Assembly: GCA_025526915.1 (NCBI GenBank)
Contig: JAHLKH010000024.1
Location: 1-64,000 of the forward strand
Direction: 5' to 3'
Source: Entophlyctis helioformis
Taxonomy: Eukaryota > Chytridiomycota > Chytridiomycetes > Chytridiales > Chytriomycetaceae
DNA: 64,000 bases
The notes beneath the pieces were generated by a model. It saw nothing but the letters and a program-made list of their open reading frames with translations, did not search any database and was not told the DNA's origin. Below are positions 24,661 through 36,000 of the stretch, one piece after another. Numbering within the stretch: position 1 is the stretch's first letter; each line of letters begins with the position of its first letter. The translations under genes and the position numbers were made by a program.

Positions 24661-27082
24661 ATGGACGTGACGAGCGTCGACTTTGTGGCCGACGCCCACG
24701 AGGCGGCCGTGCTGCGCATCGCCGACATGCTGCGGCATCCAGACGACCTCACCAACAAGCTGCCGCTGGCACGCAAAAAGGTAGCGATGGAGCGAGCGTC
24801 CATCGAGGCCCAGCTCAAGACGGTCATGGAGGCCCAGCTGGACGGCACGCAAAAGGGCATCGACGCCCTGCGCTTCTGCCGCGGCGAGACGGCCAAGGTG
24901 CGCGCGGCGCTCACGCACATGGACTCGCTCTGCGGCGAGTCGTCCAACGTCATCAAGAACTTTGCGCACATCAAGCGGGTGGGTCGGTGCTGCTAAGTTG
25001 CTGCTCTTGCTGCTGCTGCACTTGCTGCTGCGTCTCCTCCTTCCATCACTGGCATGTTGGCTCACCTTGGTGGTGGTGGTGGGGACCATACCCGCACAAC
25101 AGATGTCGCGCACGCACCAAAACTTTGTGGCGACCAAGGCCATGGTGGAGCAGTTCCAGCTCATCAACCAGCAGCTGGCGCGCATCCAGACGTTTCTCGA
25201 GGAGGACTCGGCCAAGACGGTCGGCCCAGCCGAGAACCTCGTGTTTGTCCACTACCAGCTGCAGATGCTGTCCAAGTTCCGCGACGCGACGCTGGCCAGG
25301 TCGCGCGGCTGCTCGACCGACGTGGTCAACACGCTCTCGATCATGTTCAAGAAGCTCGAGAGCCTCGAGTACAAGTTTGAAAACTACCTGTGGATCCTGT
25401 CCAAGGTCACGGTCGAGCTCGTGCGGTCGGGCTACTCGTCGACGGTCGTGCGGCTGGTCAAGATCATCGAGGCCGAGGAGCGTGCCGACGAGGTGTCGGC
25501 GATGCAGGAAGAGCTGGGCAGCTCGGGTGCGCTGGGCAGCGGGTCCGTGTCGGGGTCCAACCACAGCCTCGGGCGGAGCGAGTCGCGGCGGCCGGTCAAT
25601 GATCGCTCGCGGTCCAACAACGTCAAGGGCTACCGCATCAAGTTCTTTGACGTGCTGCGCGAGAGCATCCAGGAGGAGATGCGGCTCATGTACGACGCCA
25701 ACTGCCGCGACCCGCCCGCCATGCTCAAGGCGGCCGATGGCATTGTCGACACGCTCATTGTCGTGTCGGACGATGTCAAGCCGTTGTTCCCGAAACGCTA
25801 CAACATATTCCTGTTTTTCGTGCTCGAGTACCATCGCGCCATCTACGAGATGGTCAACAAGCTCACCGAGGGCGACATGGACCCGGCGACGATCCTGCAG
25901 GTCATCAAGTGGGTGCGCGACTACTATGCGAGCATGAGCGCGCGGCTGGATGTCTCCGAGGACATGCTCGAGCCGCGGCTGCTCGACGGCCGCGAGGAAG
26001 AGCTCACGCTCGAGTACATCAAGCTGGTGCGGTCCAAGCTGTCCGAGTGGCTGTCCAACATCCTGCAGTCGGAGACGCTGGATTTCCTCGAGCGCAACGA
26101 TCCGCCAGAGATGGACGGCAACGGCCAGTACCTGCTCACGGGTTCCGTGATTGTGTTCCAGATGTTCAACCAGCAGCTGGATGTCGTGGCCACGTCGTCG
26201 CGCGGCCAGCTGCTGCACGATGTCGTGATGGAGTGCTGCAACACGCTCGAGGCGTTCCAGGCCGCGTGGATCAAGATCCTCGACTCGGAGTTTGCAAAGT
26301 TTACCGCCAAGTCGGCCGATCTGTCCGAGGGCCTCGTCGAGTACATTATGGCGCTCGCCAACGACTCGCTGCGGTCGTCCGAGTTTTCTGAAACCATCTC
26401 GATTCGTCTCGAGGGCATGACCGAGGAGAGCATCCGCCAGACGGTGACGTCGCGCGTGCGGGCGGCCATGGACGGTTTCATGCGCATCACCAAACGCTGC
26501 CAGCAGATCCTAGTCGACATTGTCATGAGCGACATCCAGCCGGCGCTAGCGTACCTGTACTGCCCACAATGGTACGAGCAAGACGTCATGCGGCTGATCG
26601 TGGGCACGTTTGAAGACTACGGCGCAGACTTCCAGAGCCACCTGTCGGACTATGTGTACGGCAAGCTCATGACCGAGCTCCTCGACCGCTTCCTCATCGC
26701 CCACGTCGAGGCGTTCAAGAACAAAAACGCCAAATTCAAGATCCCCGCGGCGCCCGAACGCATGCGGTCGGACCTGGACCTCGTCACGGCCTTTTTCGCC
26801 GCCACCAAAAACGCCAAACGCGCGCGCGCGAGCTTTGACGTGATTGAGAAGATTATCGGCCTCATCGAGGCGAATCCGCGCATGGTGTTTCTGGATTTCT
26901 ATGCCCTGTGGAAGGCGTTTCCCGACGTGCCGCTCGAGTTTATCGAGCGCGTGCTCGGCAAGCGCGATGATCTCGAAAAGGCGCAGCTGAGAGAGATCAT
27001 GGAGAGTTGTCGCGCAAAGGCGAAAGAGGAGCGGCAGGAGAATGTGCCGCCGAGCCTGTTCTCCAAGATCTCAATGAAGTAG
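24661..27082 (+). CDS. SEC6: Exocyst complex subunit SEC6/EXOC3
   Basis: SEC6 is a core subunit of the eight-protein exocyst, which tethers secretory vesicles to the plasma membrane at growth sites. Exons 24661-24978 and 25103-27082 give 765 aa, against 805 in yeast and 745 in human. The intron (GTGGGT...CAACAG) is phase 0. The N-terminus is coiled-coil-like ('KVAMERASIEAQLKTVMEAQ'). The C-terminal half has the long helical bundle of the family, with 'LSDYVYGKLMTELLDRF' and the terminal 'FYALWKAFPDVPLEFIERVL' that matches the SEC6 tail. The gene starts only 155 nt after the HUWE1 stop, on the same strand. The ATG at 24661 is the first in-frame one. An upstream ATG at 24641 lies in another frame. 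Confidence 0.88.
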
Positions 27083-27089
27083 ACGGGCC

Positions 27090-27127
27090 CGTTGCATTGC
27101 ATTGCATTGCTTTGCATTGCTTTGCTG
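27090..27127. repeat. GCATT/GCTTT short tandem repeat in a 109-bp convergent gap
   Basis: Between the convergent ends of SEC6 (27082) and AMS1 (27192) the DNA is mostly TTGCATTGCATTGC-type repeats, followed by CATTGTCATTGTC and a short GTGTGTGTG run. No gene or clear polyadenylation hexamer is visible. Confidence 0.6.
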
Positions 27128-27191
27128 TTCTGTTCATTGTCATTGTCATTTCATGGATGTGTGTGTGTGTGCGTCTGGCTTGGCGAGTGCA

Positions 27192-30100
27192 CTAGAATGT
27201 GAGAATCAGCGTCATGATCTTGAATGGCGTAAACGGCACACGCAGGGTGTGGCCGTCCACCACTTCAACAGTGCCCTTGACATCCTCGAGCACATTGCCA
27301 ATGGCAGCGTCAACAACACGGGCAAGACTGCCGTCCAGATGGTTAGCTTCGGGTCGATCGCCAGTCCCTGTCCAAAGCTGATGATCGTCTTACCTGTGGA
27401 CACTGACAGTGCCACGGCCGCCGTATGCTTCGTACAGACGCAGCACAACGCGCGACACGCCCTTGCTGCTCGTCTCGGCGATCTTGACCGTGTCCAGCAC
27501 GACGTTGGGGCAGTCGACAGTAAAGAACTGCGTGGCTGCTGAGCCCGGTGCCGCGGCCGGCCATGTCTCATGGACAGGCGAGATCGTGGCCGTCAGGGGC
27601 ACATTGAACGTGTAGCCGGCCTTGACCACATCCGACTCGCCAAACGACCCCTTGTGTGGGTACAGCGCGTATCTGAACGAGTGGCGGCCGACATCGCACT
27701 GGTCATCGGGTGCCTGTCGTGTACACAGTCAGCCGCCCACATACGCCACTCGAGCCAGGCATGCAGGAGGCGAGGGAGTGGAAGGGGCAGCACGGCCAGT
27801 AACTTGCCTTGGGCGACCGCAGGACAGACATGCGCATGACATTGTCGTGCACCGCGAAGCCGTACTTGCAGTCGTTGAGCAGCGCCACACCGTAGCCGTA
27901 CTCGGAAAAGTCGACAAACTTGTGGCCGCAGACTTCGAACCGCGCAAGGTCCCAGCTGGTGTTGTAGTGCGTCGGGCGTTGCACCACACCAAACTGTGTC
28001 TCGTACGTCGCCACGTCGCTGGCGATGTTCCAGGGAAACTCGACCTTCTGCTCACCCGAAGTCGTGTCAGCGAGCCGGGCTATGAGCTACGCGATCACGC
28101 GACGATGTGGGAGGGACAAGACGCACCAGGATCTTGCGGTTCTCGTCCCAGAAGACGTCGTTTTCAAACACGAGTTGGCGGCTGCCTGCGGCGAGGATGA
28201 TGCGCTGCTCAAGCGTGCTGTTGGGCGACAGCTGGTGCAAGGCACGCAGGACAACGCGGAGCGGTCCGTTCTCAATGACCGACACGCTGCCAGTGCCTGC
28301 GGCCCACGTCTTTTCCAGATGGTACACTTCAACCTGTGCGTGCACAGTGCGTCAGTGTTGTTGTATGGATGCATTGGAAGCTTGGGTAACAGACTCACAT
28401 CCCATGCGTCCCAGAACAGCGGGATGTCTTCAAAGTACTTGAACACGTTGCCCAGCGATCCTGGCGGCACCAGCTGGCGGCTGTGATTGGCATGCATGCA
28501 CGAGCCGCGTCAGACAGGCTTCAGTGCGTCAGTGCAGCGGGATAATGATGCTTGCCCTTCAACCAGATCCTCGAGGCTTGTCAGACGGCCATTGGCATCA
28601 AACGTCGCACGCAGGAACTCGTTGGCAATGACAATCGACTTGTCAACCACGTTGGCATTGACTGCAGTATGTGTCAGTCCATGCCGTCGAACAGATCAGG
28701 CAACAAACGGCCCGACCAGCCTCCCAGCAGACACTGTCAACGTACCAATCACTATGTCGTCGTCGGACACATCGTCAACGTCAAGCAATGAAGCAGACAA
28801 TGGCAATACTGTTACGGTTGGGCAATCATGCCGCCACAGTCAGACGTATCAACGACAGCATGGGCAAACGCACCTTGCGACGCGGCCATCTTGGTTGGAG
28901 GCAGCAGCTCGCTGCTGATGGTTGAGATCGACATGGCAGGCACATGGTCCACTTGGGGGTGTCGATGCGCGTCAGTCGTGATGCCACAGGCATGCACGTC
29001 TTGGCCGCATCGATCGCACTCACACGCCATCACAACACGCGATCGGTTGGCAGCTATCTGCAGCTTGCCGGCCTTGACAGCCGTCTCCACGTCAACGCCG
29101 AGCTTCTCCACGACATCCTTGGTGTCCAGCTCAATGGTCTCTTCAAGACGATCCCAGCTGGTGGCGTTCAGGACTGCCAGCGCGTGCTTGGATCCGGCAG
29201 CACTCGACTTTGACGCGCTGCTCTTCTTGAGTAGCAGAGCAGACAGGGCATTCTCCTTGAGCTTGAGTCCTGTTGCGACGACATCCTCATAAAACTAGAG
29301 AGATGCAGGTGTGAGCATGATGGATGGATAGGTGGATGGATAGGCGGATGGACAGGGTGACTTGCCTTGATGGCGTCGACATAGACCATGCCGATGGATG
29401 ATCCAGGCAGCACGTCGTGGAACTGGTTGCTGCTCACCCAAACAGTAGCCGGTGAGTCTGCCTGCAAGTTGTCTGGTCGCAAACCATGCAAGCGAAGACT
29501 CACAGCAGCACAAGCTTCCACAGACGATCCATCTCGTGCTTGGGGTTCCTGCCAGACAGCGAGCCATTGTTAGACCGTCAATCATGTGCATGCCATGCCG
29601 CCACGCTCGACTTGCTCGTATCCAGTGCCTTGGATGAGATGCAGAGAGTGCAGAAGCTCAACTTCGCGCAGCAGCAGCTCTGTCATTCGGTTGTACCGCT
29701 TGACAAGCGCGTGCGTCGTGTACGTTCCCCGATGGAGCTCAAAGTACTGTGTGCATGCCCAGTGTCAGCCATTCGCCAATGACCGCCGCTTAAACCAGCA
29801 CTGCCCCATTTACCAGCTCGCCCGTCCACGTGGCCATGTCGCGGCCAGTCGCGGCAAGCGAGTCGTAAAAGGCGGTTGGATCGCCAAACTCGACGTTGGC
29901 AGGCAAGCCCTTGACCGACTTCATGCGCTGCAAGCGCTCGATCATGGGGATAAGCGGGCCGCCACCGCCGTCGCCGTTGCCATACAGCAGCAGCGACTTG
30001 GTGGTGTACTCTTTATCCTTGTTGTTCTTGACACTGGACACCGTGCAAGTGTCAGAGGCAGCTCCTCGTCTTGTGGAACCCCACCATCCGACTTACGAGA

Positions 30101-32449
30101 ACGTGACGTCGCGCACAGTGGCACCGGCAGTGTACGTGTCGGCTGGACAAAAGTGGGTCAGAACCGACGTGCCGTCCAGTCTGTTGCGGTTGGCAGCTGG
30201 CGTCAGAAGTGTAGCGTTTGTGGCGATCCATGTTTGGCAGCTGGCACCGCTCACCCTTTCCACATGAACGTGGTGTGCGGAAACTGCATGCATCGCTCTG
30301 TTAGTCACTGGCTGGCCCACGAGATCCATGCACGCTTGGATTACCTTGTTGAACAGATTCCACGACAGCTTCTGTGTGAAAAAGTACTTTAGATCCGCCT
30401 CGCGAACGATTTGCGGCAGCTTATAAGCCGATCAGCCAGTCAGTCAGCCAGCCAGTCCCAGATAGCAGGATGCAATGCTTGAGCATTGCAAGAAACCGCA
30501 CCTGTGCTGAATAGCCAAACGTGTCTGCGAGAAACAACATCGCGTCAGTCGTTGGCAACCACTCGACATCAGCCATCTGGCGCATACACACCTGGCAGCC
30601 AGAATACGCTGCACCGCTTGCCGAAACGCTCCTTGAAGTAGTTCTGCCCGTACAGAAACTGCCGGCAAAAGGCTTCGCCTGAAGGGATGTTGCAGTCCAT
30701 TTCGACCCAGGTGCCGCCAATGGGGATAAACTGTCCCGTCTTGACGTGGCGCTGGATGCGTGTCATCAGAGCCGGATACAGCTGATCCATCCACTCAAAC
30801 TGTTGCGCTTGCTGCAGGGCTGTAAGTGTGCCTGCGCAGTTTGAGTCGAGAATCGGCAAACGGGTCTTACCGATGCAGCAAACGTGTAGTCAGGGTACGT
30901 CTCAATGAGGCTGCATGGAGAGTCACGTTAGTGTATCATTACAAGCAGTTGCGGAATGTCATCTGACCACTCGACATACGTGCACTGAGTGGCCCAGCTA
31001 CGCGCTGCCTTGCGCTTGGTCTCGTCGTACGGCCACAGCCAGGCTGGTTGCCATCATCGCACGGTCTGTCAGAGACGTGCCCATCACATAATGCAGCAGC
31101 CACAAGGATCGTCTTGCCTGTATCAATATGGCTGTCGAGTGACGCGTCAGTTGAACAGCACGCAGACACAGCCCAATGCGGCCAAAGACTCGGGCTCACC
31201 AGTTGCCGACAGCCACGATCGTGTGCTCATTGTACCCGTACTGAGCGCGTTTCTGGAAAAAGTCGGTCGCGACGGCTTTGGCCTCGTTGAGCGTCTCCGG
31301 ATGATCCGGACGGATCAAGTTGACCATCTTGTTGGCCGTGTACAGGGCATCTGCACCCGCCTGCGAGTCCGCCGGCAGCTCCTGTCACGATCCACGTGGT
31401 CAGCATGACGCCACCGCCATGGTGCCACGCTCGAAGTCACCTTGATCATGCCAATGAGCACTTCAAAGTCCCACCACAGCGCGTGCGCGGTCAGGTTGGG
31501 AGCAGCAATCTGCACGGTCTCGAGCGTAAAGTACTTGTCGGGGTCTGGCGGGAAGATCATGTTGCCGGCCCCAGCACCAAACATGCCGTTGGCAGCCACT
31601 TCGATGTAGTACTCGAGCCGCTGTCCACAGTCAATGGGTCGGTTGGCTCTAGTCTGCAGTTTGGCACAACCGGCGAGCATGCAGGCTAACCTCGCCGGCC
31701 TTGCCGCTTTCGGAGACGACAAAATCCACGTGGCGGTCAAAGCCAGTGCCGCCCGTGAAGCCCTGCAGCGGCTCGCCGGCCGTGGACCACACAAGCGCCT
31801 CGCAGCCGGGATCGAACAGCAGCACTACACGCTTGCCGTCCATGGACGCCGGAATCACAATCGACAGATGGAACCAGTGGGTCGACCACGAGGGGCCGAT
31901 GCGGGCTCCGACGGCCGCGGGCTTGAACTCGCCCTTGACGGCCTCTGCAAACGGACTGCGTTCATGGATGCGAGTGCGTGAGTGTCTGACGGCGACTGGC
32001 AGCAGCGTCTGGTGGCACCCGACGCGATCCAGATCTGTGCGGGTGGCGAACGCTTGTCTGCACCAGCTGCCTGATGCCCGCTGCAAGGCACACGGCATCG
32101 AACATGGGGGCAGCGAGCAGACGGGCAGCAGACGTGCCGCCTGGGCCACCGCATGCGTGCATGCAGGACAAGGGCGTACGCACATGCGGGCAAGGCCTGG
32201 CACAGAGAACATTGTCATGTGCACGGCGGCGCTGTCCTTGACGTCCCAGAGCACGGCCGCCAGGTTGACATCCGAGAACTGGCCCGTCTGGATGTACTTT
32301 TCAAGCCGCTCGATGGTGATGGAGCGGTGCTGGTGCCAGACATACGAGCTCGCTGTCAGTGTCTGCCGGCTGTCTGTATCTGCGTCTGTATCTGTGCGTC
32401 TGCGTCTGTGCCTGTGCATCATCACCTTGCCCATGCCGTTGGCCGCCAT
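27192..32449 (-). CDS. AMS1: Vacuolar alpha-mannosidase, GH38 (AMS1)
   Basis: AMS1 trims alpha-mannosides of free oligosaccharides in the vacuole, which it reaches by selective autophagy (Cvt pathway) in yeast. I could place 26 exons giving 1,113 aa (yeast: 1,083), all junctions in frame: 32449-32426, 32362-32184, 31955-31691, 31620-31441, 31381-31200, 31132-31119, 31043-30980, 30910-30871, 30811-30592, 30524-30502, 30419-30345, 30283-30255, 30180-30097, 30033-29814, 29746-29616, 29548-29504, 29429-29366, 29294-29024, 28951-28874, 28808-28746, 28661-28556, 28480-28399, 28333-28127, 28047-27808, 27713-27394, 27327-27192. Conserved marks are '[20 protein letters not shown]' (zinc His/Asp), '[11 protein letters not shown]', '[12 protein letters not shown]' (nucleophile Asp), 'GNGDGGGGP', '[12 protein letters not shown]' and '[15 protein letters not shown]'. 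Five introns are GC-AG, and one exon is 14 nt. Confidence 0.96.
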
Positions 32450-32495
32450 TTTGGATTTTGGCCAATGGAAATGAGCACAGTTCCAAAAATGAGGT

Positions 32496-32738
32496 TTATG
32501 AGGACGGGGTGGACGGAGTGGACGGAGAGGACGGCTTGGGGTCCAGCAGCTGCGGCAGGGGCAGCGGCAGCATCTCGGTGGCCATCCAGCGCTTGGCAAG
32601 GAAGACCAGACGCTTGTTCTCGGGCAATTCCTGCTCGTGCACAAAGTAGCCGGCAGCGCCAACGCCAAGGAAGAGGAACGGGTCCAGCGACGGCGACAGG
32701 AACGAGTGGTAGATGATGCGTGCTCTTGCGGCGGTCAT
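32496..32738 (-). CDS. Small single-helix protein, possibly NCE101-like
   Basis: An 80-residue frame, MTAARARIIYHSFLS followed by 'PSLDPFLFLGVGAAGYFVHE', resembles the fungal non-classical export protein 1 (NCE101) family: short proteins with an 'S-x-x-LDP' motif entering one hydrophobic helix, then a basic tail. The tail here is P/S-rich. The ATG at 32738 is the first in frame. Its stop lies only 46 nt before the AMS1 ATG on the same strand. Without a search this is a tentative family call. The frame could also be a chance ORF. Confidence 0.4.
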   Translation of the reverse strand: MTAARARIIYHSFLSPSLDPFLFLGVGAAGYFVHEQELPENKRLVFLAKRWMATEMLPLPLPQLLDPKPSSPSTPSTPSS

Positions 32739-33019
32739 GGCTGTGTGCGGCTGTTGGGTGCGGGCGGTGCGGTGGGTGCTGCTGCGTGCTACGGCTGCTG
32801 TGCGCTACTGCTGCGTGCGTCTGCCGTCATGTCGTTGCGGGCATGGCGTGTCAGTATGTGCCTGCGTTGCGCTCGAGTGCACGTGGCTTACCGATAGCTT
32901 TGTATTGTTGTGGAAAAACCAAACATGAAGCAGGCGATCACGACGCCTTGAGTGGACGCGGTCGTGACTGAACAGCACAGGCCGTCGACTGACGGCTTCT
33001 GCTCGTTCATTGATCCAAG
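32739..33019. other. Intergenic, nothing recognised
   Basis: This 281-bp gap lies between the small NCE101-like frame and the end of the repeat-module gene. I see no conserved coding segment, hairpin terminator or RNA gene. It should contain the promoter of the NCE101-like frame and the 3' end of the upstream minus-strand gene. Confidence 0.4.
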
Positions 33020-36000
33020 TCACGCATACTCGACTTCGTCAAAGTCGAGCGGGATAAAGGCCGCGGTATTGCCTTGCTTGTCTGGGTGGTTTTGCCAGAT
33101 CTCGTCCATGAGCATGTCCACATCATCGCCCGTGATCTCGTCCTGATTACCAGCGGTTAAGCGTGCACTCTGCTGCTCATCCATTGCCGCCACGTCTCCT
33201 GCTGCTTGCCACCATGTCAGTTTCGCAATCCTGGCTGCACACATGGACACGGCCACTCGTACCAGATGCAGTCTCGTGTTTGACATCCTCAAACAGGTGG
33301 CTGTGTGTCTTTTGGAACGATTCAGCACTTGACATGACACGAGAGACCACTCTGTTGGCAGGTGTAAGTGACAGATATGCCATACAGAGCAGTGTTGACT
33401 TACGCGGCAAACAAGAGGACGAGCTGCTTGCACGACCATTGCTGCGTGTCTGGATGCGCCATCCATTCGTCCAACTGCTCGCGACATCGCATCATGGCAT
33501 ATTTGGTCGACCCATGTTCCAATATCAACTGAACCTCTTCTCTGAAATCCAGTGCCATTCACATCGTGTCAGTTTCCAGCCACACACCCAACGAGCATCG
33601 ACTGAGCAACCTTTGAATGTGCGACTCTTCAGCTGTGTGTAGCCTACGCTTGCCCTTTGCGCCTGGCTTGCTTGTATTCTGAAGCAGGCGACGCTTTATC
33701 CGCTCAAGCAACGAACCAGCTGGATCGGGCAACTGACCAACATTCTTTGGTGTGATGTCAGTGAGCATCTTGGCACTTGCAGACTTGAGTGCCGTGGCAA
33801 GCTGCTTCTGCTGATCTTGCGTCAATGAGGCGACTGTCTGGTCCAGAGATGGAACATCGAGGCGGCTGCTGATTATCGCGTCATCCACAGACTGGCATGC
33901 TTCTTGCCATGATTGCGAGTTATCGCAGGCAACTTCGACTTTCACCTCTATGACAACCCGAGCACCGCGTTAATGGTCACACATTCCAGCTGCTCATGCA
34001 AACATTCAACTAACATCGCCCATCCTGCTTACCTGGTGCACTTGCATTTCCAACCTCCTCAAACAGGCTGCCGAATATCTTTCGAAAGTTTCCAGCATTG
34101 ACAATGACGCGATGCACCACTCTGTTGCCAACCGCAGCAATCGTGAGTGGCAGGTATGCCGTGCCGTACAATGCTGACTTACGCGGCAAACAAGAGGACG
34201 AGCTGCTTGCATGACCATTGCTGCGTGTCTGGATGCGCCATCCATTCGTCCAACTGCTCGCGACATCGCATCATGGCATATTTGGTCGACCCATGCTCCA
34301 AAATCAGCTGAACCTCTTCCCTGCCATACATTGCCATTCAAGTCGAGTTAGTCTCCAGCCACACGCACACACAAACACAACAAGCATTGAACGAGCAACC
34401 TTTGAATGCGCGACTCTTCATCTGTAAGTGGTCGGCGTTCCCTCGAACCTTGCTTGGATGGATTTGGAAACAAGCGACGTTTGATCCGCTCAAGAGAGGA
34501 ACCAACTAGATCAGGCAGCTGACCAATACTCTTTGGCGCAACGTCTCTGAGCATTTTGGCTTGAACTGAACAAAGTGCCGTGGCAAGCTGTAGTTGTTGG
34601 TCTTGAGTCAATTTCGAGACTGTAAGGTCCAGAGACGGGATATCAAGACGGCTGCTGATTGTCGCGTCATCCACAGACTGGCATGCGTCTTGCCATGCTT
34701 GCGAGGTGGCGCGAGCAACATCGGCCTTCACCTCTATGACAACCCGAGCACCGTATTAGTCATCTCGCACGCAAACTGTTCATGCAAGCATCCAAGGCAG
34801 ATCCATCCATCCTGCTCACCAGACTCTGTTGCATTTCCGACCTCTTCAAACAGTTGACTCTGTGTCTGCCGAAACGTTCTAGTGCTTGACATGACACGAT
34901 AAACCACTCTGTTGGCCGATACAGCACGCGTGAGTGACAGCTATGCTGCGCTGAACATTGTTAACTTACGTGGCAAACGTCAAAACGAACTGCTTGCACA
35001 ACCATTGCTGCGTTTCCGAGTGTCCTATCCACTCATCCAACTGCTCGCCGCATCTCATCATGGCATACTTGCTGGTCCCATGCTGCAATATCAGCTGTAT
35101 CTCTTCCCTGCCATGCATTTCCATTCAGCCGTGTCAGTTTCCCGCCACACACACAACAGGCATCGAAGAGCTACCTTTGAATGCGCGACTCTTCATCCGT
35201 GAGTGGTCGACGTTCTCTCGAGCCTTGCTTGGATGGATTTGGAAGCAGGTGACGCTTGATCCGCTCAAGAGATGAGCCAGCTGGATCGGGCAGCTGACCA
35301 ATACTCTTTGGCATAACGTCACTGAGCCGGGCGGCATTTGCAGACCTGAGTGCCGTGACAAGCTGCTGTTGTTGTTCTTGTGTCAATTTGGTAACTTTAA
35401 GGTCCAGAGACGGGATATCGAGTCGGCTGCTGATTGTTGCGTCATCCACAGACTGGCATGCATCTTGCCATGCCTGCAAAATGGCGAGGGCTACATCGGC
35501 TGTCATCCCTAAAACAACCCGTGCATCGCATTAGTCATCTCGCACGTCAGCCGTCCGTCCACACATTCAACTAATATTCGTCCATCCTGCTCACCAGATG
35601 CACTTGCAATGCCACGTTTCTCAAACAGGTGGCTGTGTGTTTTCTGAAAGTTTCCAGCACTCGAAATGACGCGATGCACCACTCTGTTGGCAGGTGTGAG
35701 TGGCAGATATGCCATGTCGTACAATGCTGACTTACGCGGCAAACAACAAGACAACTTGCTTGCACGACCATTGCTGCGTGTCTGGATGCGCCATCCATTC
35801 GTCCAACTGCTCGCCGCATCGCATCATGGCATACTTGCTCGACCCATGCTCCAATATCAGCTGTATCTCTTCTCTGAAATCCAGTGACATTCATATCGTG
35901 TCAGTTTCCAGCCACACACAAAGAAAGCATAGCAACAACAACCTTTGAATGCGCGACTCTTCATCCGTGAGCGGTCGGCGTTCCCTCGAGCCTTGCTTGG

